The position numbers and the translations under genes were made by a program. From Allodiplogaster sudhausi (taxonomy: Eukaryota; Nematoda; Chromadorea; Rhabditida; Diplogasteridae): DNA of 64,000 nt. The notes under the pieces are model-generated. The model saw nothing but the letters and a program-made list of their open reading frames with translations, was not told where the DNA came from and did no database searches. Shown here piece by piece: positions 56,530 through 64,000 of this stretch; position 1 is the stretch's first letter, and the number at the start of each line of letters is the position of its first letter. The DNA lies in assembly GCA_945643635.1 (NCBI GenBank), contig CALZFC010000080.1, forward strand, positions 1,851,287 to 1,915,286, read 5' to 3'.

Positions 56530-57164
56530 TATATCACACTTGATAGAATAAACCATAACCCGAGCCGTTCTCAAAGACTCCCTTTCAGGAAACACAATAG
56601 TAGAAAAAGATGCGTTCAACAAGTTAAATATTGTAATATAACTCACTAACTCTAAAAACACAGAGACAAATACATCGCTTCTAAACAAAAGGGTTTTCAC
56701 AGCTCAAGGAATTTTTTTCCAAATTTGTTTAAAAATCTTACAGTATATCAAAGTGTGTTTTGTTTTAACGGTTGGTCAGCAGGTGTGTCAAATAGATCTC
56801 AGTAAATTCACTATAGCAAATTCTATTATCTCAAGTGCTCATAGTTTTAACATTCATCTTCTATGCAGCAATTAAAATTTATTTCCTTTCACCTGAATTC
56901 ATGAAACTTCTTTATGTCCAGCAAGGAACCGTAGCAATGCAGTGCGAGTCACTTGTCATTCATAGAAAAAAACATTTATCGTTAAATCAAGACATCATGT
57001 CGACACGAAAAACACAGAACACGAGCTGGGCATAGAGAAGAAAAGGAAGCAGTTAGAAAGAGAGAGAAGAATATATAGAGAAACAGCGATAGAGAGATAG
57101 AGAGAGAGATAGAAAGTGCGAGAGAGTGGGTGAGAAAGAGAAACAGCGATAGAGAGGGTGAGGT

Positions 57165-57207
<43 letters not shown>

Positions 57208-57212
57208 CTCTC
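56530..57212. repeat. Intergenic between SDR and NAA50 with GA/CT tracts
   Basis: AT-rich until about 57040, then GA repeats (57050-57165) that switch to CT (57168-57202). The SDR stop codon lies at the edge of this tract. No gene seen. Confidence 0.7.
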
Positions 57213-59484
57213 TCAATTGTGTGCTGGAGTTTGGACTCTCTCTGCGGAGATGTCGCAGTTCATGAGAAGTGTGCCTCCGTCCACGGCGATTCTCTCCCCA
57301 ATAACAAACTCGGATTGGTTGCGATCGGCGAGAAAAGCACCTGCAGATTTTTCCTGCACAGTCTTCAAGACGTGGGAGTTTATCAATTGTGATTGCAGTT
57401 TAATTTAAAAAAAATACTCTCAGGAAATATTCGCAGTAGGAAAGGCGCGAATTTAACTTGCCTTTGCGACATCTTCTGCCTGGGCGGGGTGACCAATCGG
57501 AATGCGTTGGCGGTTGCCGTTCAGTGAGGAATAGTGCTGTGAGAGAGGGCGTTTATGAACAATTGGAGACGGGAGAGAAGATAAAGAGAAAGAGAATATC
57601 AGAGGGTGAACGAGAGAGAGAACAAAAAGGAGAGTTAGAGAGCAAGATCGAGAGAACTAGAGAGAGACAGAAAGAACGAGAGAGAGAGAGAGAGAGAGAG
57701 ACGGAAAGTGCAGTGCAAAATAGTAAGAAACCTTGTTGTTGCCTTCAGCTGTTGCTCCACTGTTAACAGCAAAATTCGTTTGAACTTGCCCGGGTCTGTA
57801 AATCTTTTCGATAAGGATTGAGCAGAGAATAACGGCTTTGTATGTATGTGTCTTAATTACATTTTTCATAATATGTACCAAGGTAAAGGTAGGATCAGAA
57901 GAGTAAAACAGAACGAAGAACATAGACGTTTTTTTCACAAAGAGAAAGACGGAGAGGGGAAGAGCGAGAGAGATAGAGAGAGCGAGAGAGAAAAGAAAAG
58001 ATAGAATATGTAGATGAACTAACGCGACAGCATTGACTCGGATGCCCTTCTGAATAAGATTACCCGCGAGTTGCACGGTGAGTTGCTCAACGGCCGCCTT
58101 GGAGAGTGAGTAGTAAGTGTGAATCTGAAGATGGAGAAGTCTTGCATCATGATATAAGAGTGCAATTCGATTCTTATTCACGTGTGGCAGATTTCTTGTG
58201 AACGAGAACAAAAACAATCCAAATCTATATCGATTCCTGTCGAGTGATTTTTTTTTTGGCATTAAGATTGGATTTCATAACTGAATTCTAACTAAAGAGA
58301 AAGGGCTGACCTGGTTGGCAAAGGGTCGTGCACAGATGCTGGATACGTTTGACTATCTCCCCTTTGCTCTTCTCCAGGTGCGGCAGTGCAAATTGGACCA
58401 TTCGGATCATTCTTAATGGGATTCTGGCACGGAAAAACAATGTGTCTATTAAAGTTTACTAGCCAAAATGCTCTATAGTCGATTGGAACATAAACATTTG
58501 AAGCTAACGATTTGACATTGAGATCAATCATGCGATCAAAGTGCTCCAGAGGGCATGTGATGTGCAGCTGGGTTTTAGAAGTGGAGAGACCCGCCGGCGT
58601 TGTTGATCTAGAAGAGAGTGAGAGAGAGACTAGAGAAAGAAGATAGAGTAGAGAGAGCAGGAAGATGGGGAGAGATTCAGTGGGAGATGAAAGAGCTTGA
58701 GAAAGAACCTGGATGCAAGTTACCACATTCTCTAGGTTACAATGTAAGTAGCATTACGACCAAAAGGAAAATAACAACATCACCGAAATAAACCAGAATA
58801 TCCAGATGGCCAAACTTGGCCCCTAAATCCCGTTCAAGAGTTTCGTCAACGAGAGCGCGGCAGACTGCTTCTTCTGTGATATCACCGGATACCTAAGATT
58901 AGGTTTAATGTACAAAGTAACAAGTTAATACTGTTTGTAGACCTCATGAATATCCTCTTCCCGAACTTGTGCTTCGAGAAGTGTGCTTCGTGTTATCTGA
59001 AAAAAAAATGCATTACTTCATATATCAGCTGTTGCTAAATAGTGTTCTATTCTTTCACGAATTCCTTTTTCACGCAGACGTCGATGTTCAGCTTCCAGAA
59101 TGCAGATGTAATGAAACAGCATTTTGAAAGAAGCACCCAATGCGTGGATCCGAGTAACTGCTGAAAGTGGAGGAGTACTAGGAGAGAAACCTCGAGACTG
59201 TCATCCTCTGCGCGTGCTCCGGGAAGTCCGTGGATCGTGACCTTTGCTCCCTCGCTCCCAAGCAACACCGCCACAGCGCGACCGATGCCGCTTGAAGATC
59301 CTGTCGATTTGTCATTATTATATATATATATATTAATATTTCCGATCGACTATTTTTTTTAACATTTCTTTTTGTAAATGATTGCCGCGGGTGCAATTGA
59401 AGTAAAGAACCAATACAAAGCGCTCAAAAATGATCTCCATTGCTAACCTGAAACGATGGCAACCTTGCCAGAGAAGCGGCCCAT
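57213..59484 (-). CDS. Classical short-chain dehydrogenase/reductase with two frame breaks
   Basis: NAD(P)-dependent oxidoreductase, substrate unknown; resembles nematode DHS proteins. Exons: 59448-59484, 59191-59300, 58943-58996, 58794-58892, 58509-58607, 58311-58423, 58024-58124, 57732-57795, 57458-57536, 57213-57340; about 293 residues. Motifs: cofactor loop GSSSGIGR after MGRFSGKVAIVS; INNAG; DLNVKS; the SSI catalytic Ser region; catalytic YSLSK; RVNAVAPGQVQTNF; GERIAVDGGTLL. Frame is lost twice by one extra base: exon 5 after INNAGGSLHF (TTC-T-AAAACC, about 58577) and exon 6 after KGEIV (AAAC instead of AAC, about 58351). Removing one base at each restores motif order and intron phase, so I favour sequencing error, though a pseudogene is possible. 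The ATG lies 23 nt after a TTGCAG acceptor. Confidence 0.85.
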
Positions 59485-59507
59485 TTGTAGATTCAAGGAG
59501 GAGATCG

Positions 59508-59508
59508 C
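59508..59508 (-). promoter_or_regulatory. Orphan splice acceptor before the SDR gene
   Basis: Minus-strand CTGAAATTGCAG ends here, 23 nt upstream of the ATG; candidate trans-splice site. Confidence 0.5.
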
Positions 59509-59509
59509 T

Positions 59510-60364
59510 GCAATTTCAGAGTCATCATCGAGAAAAGCTAACTAATCACAAAGGAAAAGGAAATTCGCAATTGTTACAGAGATCTTCTATAGCAGAAAGA
59601 GTATTCGATTCCGCGTGATAGGACAATATTCGTTTTTTGATCGCGGAAACTGAGACCAGTTGAGAAAAAAGTCAACGCATATATTTCTTGGTGTGTGGAG
59701 AAATGCAGTGGTCTTCCAACCAGAGATAAAAATGGAAAACGAAATCAAATAATCACAGACCAACACTGAATTCATGTGCATATTGAATAACATTTTCCGT
59801 GTAATGTTGAATTCCAGGAAAGCAATATTTTTTTCCATTAGGCGAGCATCGCTGCAAATGATTCATGTTTTTTATCAGTGGGAAATGACATTTTCTATCA
59901 CATTTCTTTTTTTCTATTTTCATTAAACCTTAATATTTCGTCTTTCATGCTTCTCTTTCACATTTTTATAAAAACATACAGAAAGTAGATATTAGAGAAA
60001 AAGATTACCAAAATAAGCGTGAGCTTATTGGTTGATTTTCAGTTGAAGAGGAAGAGTACCGGGAATGAAAGGAGGCATCATAAGAGGAAAGTGATGGCAA
60101 ATATGGGAAGGCAGTGGTCTTCCAACCACAGATAAAAGTGATACATAAAACGGAAATGGGCTCGAAGTCGACAGTGCGGGAATAACAAGGATTACTTCCG
60201 ACAGTTCTCATTTATAATTATATACGACTTCCGACGTAATGTGCATATGCATGTATGTACACCTACCTGCTACAAATTGCACTCCCTAAATCCCGTTCAA
60301 GCTATGCACGCAGTGAAAAAAGCCAATTCTTTTTTTTTTCTGTAGAGGGAGATTGAGAGAGAAG

Positions 60365-60402
<38 letters not shown>

Positions 60403-61246
60403 GAGAGAGAAAGGGAGAGAGAGAATGTAAACTAGTGAGTGATATGGAGATGAAAAAAGAGAACGAGACAGGGATTGAGCATGTAAATGAATATGTATGA
60501 ATTAATGAGATCTTCTCTATCTTTCTTTGTTTTTTTTTGTTTCGAGCTGTTTACTGTCGATAGTACAATGCAAATACATACTTCCATCTCTTGTTCATAG
60601 CTTAAAAAACATATCGTACATATGTATGTACATACATGAGCTCAAAAGCTCATAGTCACTTTTCATGTGCTGTTTAGGCTGCAAAATATAGTTTGAAAGT
60701 GAATGAGAAATTACTTTATTATTATGTGACATCGTTTGCGAGCGAGAAAGTTAGAGAGATAAGAAACATTCTTTTGACATCTCCCTCACTTTCTCCCTCT
60801 CTCTGTCTCTTTGTCTATCTTTTGGTACATTTCTCCTGCATTTCCATTCTCTCTATGTTCCTGTCTCATGTTCTTCTCAATCCTCTCTACCCGATATACG
60901 CACGTCTTACACATTGATGTACGAGTCTTTTCTTTATCTTGAAGTGTCCTTTTTCATTTGAAGTGTTCCAAATTTCTCCTTATAACTCATTTTCGCATTC
61001 TTCATATTCTATTTACAATGGGGTATAATTATTTAGTACCTTTTCTATGACCATGACTGACTGTTCTTACAAGTCTACTATATTCCAATGGCTTCGATCA
61101 CATCAATCTACTGAATCCTTCATTTGCTAACAATTAATTCGCTCCCATCACGCCCTTGTGGCTATGTTTTGAAGTATCAACTCTCTTTGCTTTGAAGCAA
61201 CTCGATAAATTGCTGCAGTTTTATCTCTCGTAGACTACCATTCTGT

Positions 61247-61299
<53 letters not shown>

Positions 61300-61500
61300 C
61301 TCTCTCTCTCTGTCTCGCTGTCTCTCTCTCTCTCTCTTTCTCTATGTCTCTCTCTATCTCTTGTCGCTTTTCTCTCTTCCTCTCTCTGATAAGGTTAACG
61401 CTTGTCATATGTGTTTGAGAAATGACGCAGTTTGAGTGTATGAACCGGCTGCCTCAAGCTGATCATACACACTGTAAGAAGACACCGCCAGAAGCACCAG
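59510..61500. repeat. Intergenic with short dispersed duplications and GA/CT tracts
   Basis: A roughly 30-bp sequence starting GCAGTGGTCTTCCAACCA occurs at 59705 and 60111. An 18-bp piece of the SDR exon at 58794-58892 (CCCTAAATCCCGTTCAAG) recurs near 60284. GA runs at 60345-60425, CT with a (TA)n insert at 61243-61360. Two ATGTATGTACAT palindromes (60253, 60620). No gene recognised. Confidence 0.6.
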
Positions 61501-61586
61501 ATCTGACGCTTGTTTTCAGTTAAAAGTAACTGGAATTTAATTACGAGAGAGACCGAGCAACCTTGCACATATATAAATAGGAAATA

Positions 61587-62450
61587 TTATTCTTGTAATA
61601 AATGGACAGCAAAAACTTCGCGGAAAATCCACATTTCCATGTCTGTTTTCGTTGCAGAAACAATTTTGCTGACATCTGGTAAGGTATACTGTAGCGAGTG
61701 CCAGATCACGCTTACTTTTTGCACTTCTTGCAGACACACACACTCCAGCAACCTGAGCTTAATGCGTGTTTGCTTGCATCCCTTTATTTTTCGTTGTATC
61801 GCTTCGAGGCTATCCGTTTGAGCTCCCCTTTGTCCCGTTATAGTCGCACTTTCATCTGTCTCGGCCTCAGGGCGTCCCATTTCACGCTTACGTGCTTGCA
61901 CAGTCCCAGCACTTCTATTGTTGGAATCCAACTCACTTTGTTCTCCCTCCCCTGGACCTCACCGTGGTTTGGAGAGGTCTTAGCTGCCTTCTCCGTGTAT
62001 CCCTTTCGGATACAGCTGAAGAATTTCGCGCCCATTTCATCACCGCTCAGTGGGAATGCTTATAGTTTGTGCAAGTTGCTATGATAGCCACCTAACCGGT
62101 TTCATCCCTGGCGCAGCTCTGCATGGAAAAGCGTGGATTATGGGTGTTGATATCCTGCAGCAAAGTGATCTCTTTGCTGAAGCGTAAAATAATTTCCTTG
62201 TCAAATACGTCAGCTAAAATTCCTGCTGTCATTTTGAGACATGTAATCAGTATTTCTCGCGTGTGCGATAACAATCTGTGCCACTCCAGTTGTTTCGGAC
62301 ACACAAATGTGTTTAAAGTGGCACATTCGCTCATTAGTAAACTTTTTTCGTGTTCCAGTAATCTTTTTCTCTCCCTTTCTTTGTGGATGTATCGTTCTTC
62401 AATCTTTCCTAATTGTCAGTCACAATGATTTATGGTGTCCTCGGTGGAAC
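61587..62450 (-). CDS. Possible unrecognised coding region, unresolved exons
   Basis: Minus strand. One stretch (about 62092-62410) reads KIEERYIHKERERKRLLEHE, then SECATLNTFVCPKQLEWHRL and EIILRFSKEITLLQDIN, then ends at a GTTAGG donor. Further open stretches read VMKWARNSSAVSERDTRRRQ (about 61960-62050) and ARKREMGRPEAETDESATIT with EAIQRKIKGCKQTRIKLR (61740-61930). Coiled-coil-like and charged, with scattered Cys. I could not link the pieces without very short introns; may be decayed. Confidence 0.3.
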
Positions 62451-64000
62451 AGTTGCCCGATTCTTTCCATCTCAAGTACCTTGTCAGATTGTATGCCATT
62501 TGAACGGGGCACGTTTGTACGTGTATTCCCTGTTTATGCATGTTCTTTAATTACTAGGTTTTTTATGGTTCAGGCGTCGCCAAGGCTTCGCATATGAGGT
62601 GATTTGGGAGGCTACTACTACGCATATAAAATGGCAAGAAGAAGAAGGGAGCCCGGCAGAAGGCCTCAACATCTTCAAATACTCTTCTTCCAGGAGGCGA
62701 GGCTTCTGGAGCAATTCAATTTGGTTAGTCAAATGTCAAATGATTGTAATTCGTATTGGTATTGTGTATTGCCATTACAGCATGAATTCTATAGGACGAA
62801 ATTTAATGGTATTGTAACGTCATGTCAGCTTTTCTAGATACTCCGCTTCGATCGAATCGCAAATGCTGCATCATTGATATAAGGACGTTTATCAATTACC
62901 ACTGCCATCCTACTTGTGTAAGTTAAAAAAAAAAAATTCGGGAGTATAATGAAATGTACAGTGATGTTTCTTTCATTTTATTTAATGCTACTCGCTTAAT
63001 ATGGGTTTCTTTAATTATCTGCTGAAGATACTGGAAGTCTTCCAGATGTTTTAGGATTTTCCGGAAGCTTTCCATTGGAAACACTTGGCTATCCGTGGTC
63101 TATTTTCACAGCTGCTAGACTTGCCACCCTTTTCGGATTCAATATACATTCAATTTTTGTTCGCTCATATATTTTTTGTCGAATTGTATTTTTCGAGCTA
63201 GACAAAGCCACGAAAGCAACAGACCACTGACAGTCTGGGTCAGGTTGATATTGTTGTTTGTCATGGGAACATTCTTCATTCTTTGGCAGCATTCTTCGTG
63301 GAGGCTACGCTTTATCAGAAGAAAAGTAACGAAGTCGTATATATCCTTAAGTTTTAAAAGTAATTTCCTTCCGAGATTTCTTCAAGTTTCAGCGAAATAA
63401 GTGCAGGGGAAAAAGCATTTACAGTCGGTAGTTGTTTCACTTTAAAATATGGAGAACTGCTTGAAATTAGTTCTACGTAGTGAATAAGAGATGATTTTTC
63501 AGTGTCGCGACTACAGCCTGTCTCACGGTTGCCTCAGACACCTGTCCTCTCGATGTCCAGTCGCTCTTCCATATCAAGACAAGGTACATTTTATACTTTT
63601 GCAGTGGAAGCGAGAAAATAGTGGTATAATATGGAAGAGTGTCATCTGCTTGATGTCGCTAGAGTCTATACTATCTCACTCACGATACAATCTGGTTGAT
63701 ACATTTGCAGCACTCCTTGTGAATTTTCACCTATATTCATCTGTTTCGTGGTTGCTTAGTGATTTTTTCCGATCTTAAGATTGTGAAGAAGATCCCTCTT
63801 CTTGATCAGCAATACAGGAGACAATCTCACTTCCACCCTTCTTCTCTTGCTCAGGCGACGCTGAGACTATTGATGAAAGTTACAATGGATCACGATTTAG
63901 GACATGACAACAATCCAGCCAAGACCTACGGCTCTTTTCTATCGCGCACGATATGTCCTTCTCCTCTGCTCTCCTTTAACTCTGACCATTCAATTGTGGC
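62451..64000. other. Unassigned sequence to the window end
   Basis: AT-rich. Short frames on both strands (for example 63491-63778 plus, 63089-63292 minus) match nothing I recognise. An acceptor GCTCAG near 63855 precedes a short open stretch (GDAETIDESYNGSRFRT) that may be an exon of a gene continuing beyond the window. Confidence 0.4.

Overview
This is a eukaryotic window and almost certainly nematode. Genes are split into many short exons with small introns. One 22-nt segment (42242-42263, minus) matches the conserved nematode SL1 spliced leader at every base, and a two-mismatch variant lies at 17078-17099. Most gene starts sit a short way downstream of an orphan splice acceptor, as expected for SL trans-splicing. 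I joined exons by hand from reading frame, splice dinucleotides and remembered protein families. Nothing was aligned by computer.

Layout. 1-9.7 kb, plus strand: the 3' part of a UCHL5/UCH37 deubiquitinase, an unrecognised coiled-coil fragment, a complete CANT1/apyrase nucleotidase and a complete CTR-type copper transporter. 11.4-13.6 kb: a 2.24-kb foldback element with hAT-like ends. 16.8-30.0 kb: a satellite-like array of long units (about 2.07 kb, or 1.4 kb in short form), each starting with a cluster of GC-rich hairpins. 32.4-35.3 kb, plus: an LPGAT1-type acyltransferase. 35.7-37.4 kb: 36 copies of a 48-bp minisatellite. 38.2-44.5 kb, minus: a C2H2 zinc-finger gene with a Tc1/mariner-like foldback MITE in an intron, 17 bp from a splice acceptor. 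44.5-49 kb: CT/GA low-complexity DNA with fragments of an unrecognised minus-strand gene. 49.6-53.3 kb, minus: a gene joining three STPR-like basic repeats to a GST C-terminal-like domain, and just upstream of it a small two-exon gene, spaced like an operon. 55.0-56.5 kb, minus: NAA50 acetyltransferase. 57.2-59.5 kb, minus: a classical SDR dehydrogenase with two single-base frame breaks. 59.5-64 kb: mostly unassigned.

The genes are housekeeping genes from unrelated pathways; I see no cluster with a shared function. The most unusual signals are: 5' splice sites that mostly carry a pyrimidine at +3 (GTY rather than GTR), SL1 sequence carried inside a transposon, the two foldback elements, the hairpin-bearing satellite, and the STPR-GST exon chain. 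CT/GA microsatellites are very abundant and produce many spurious open frames.
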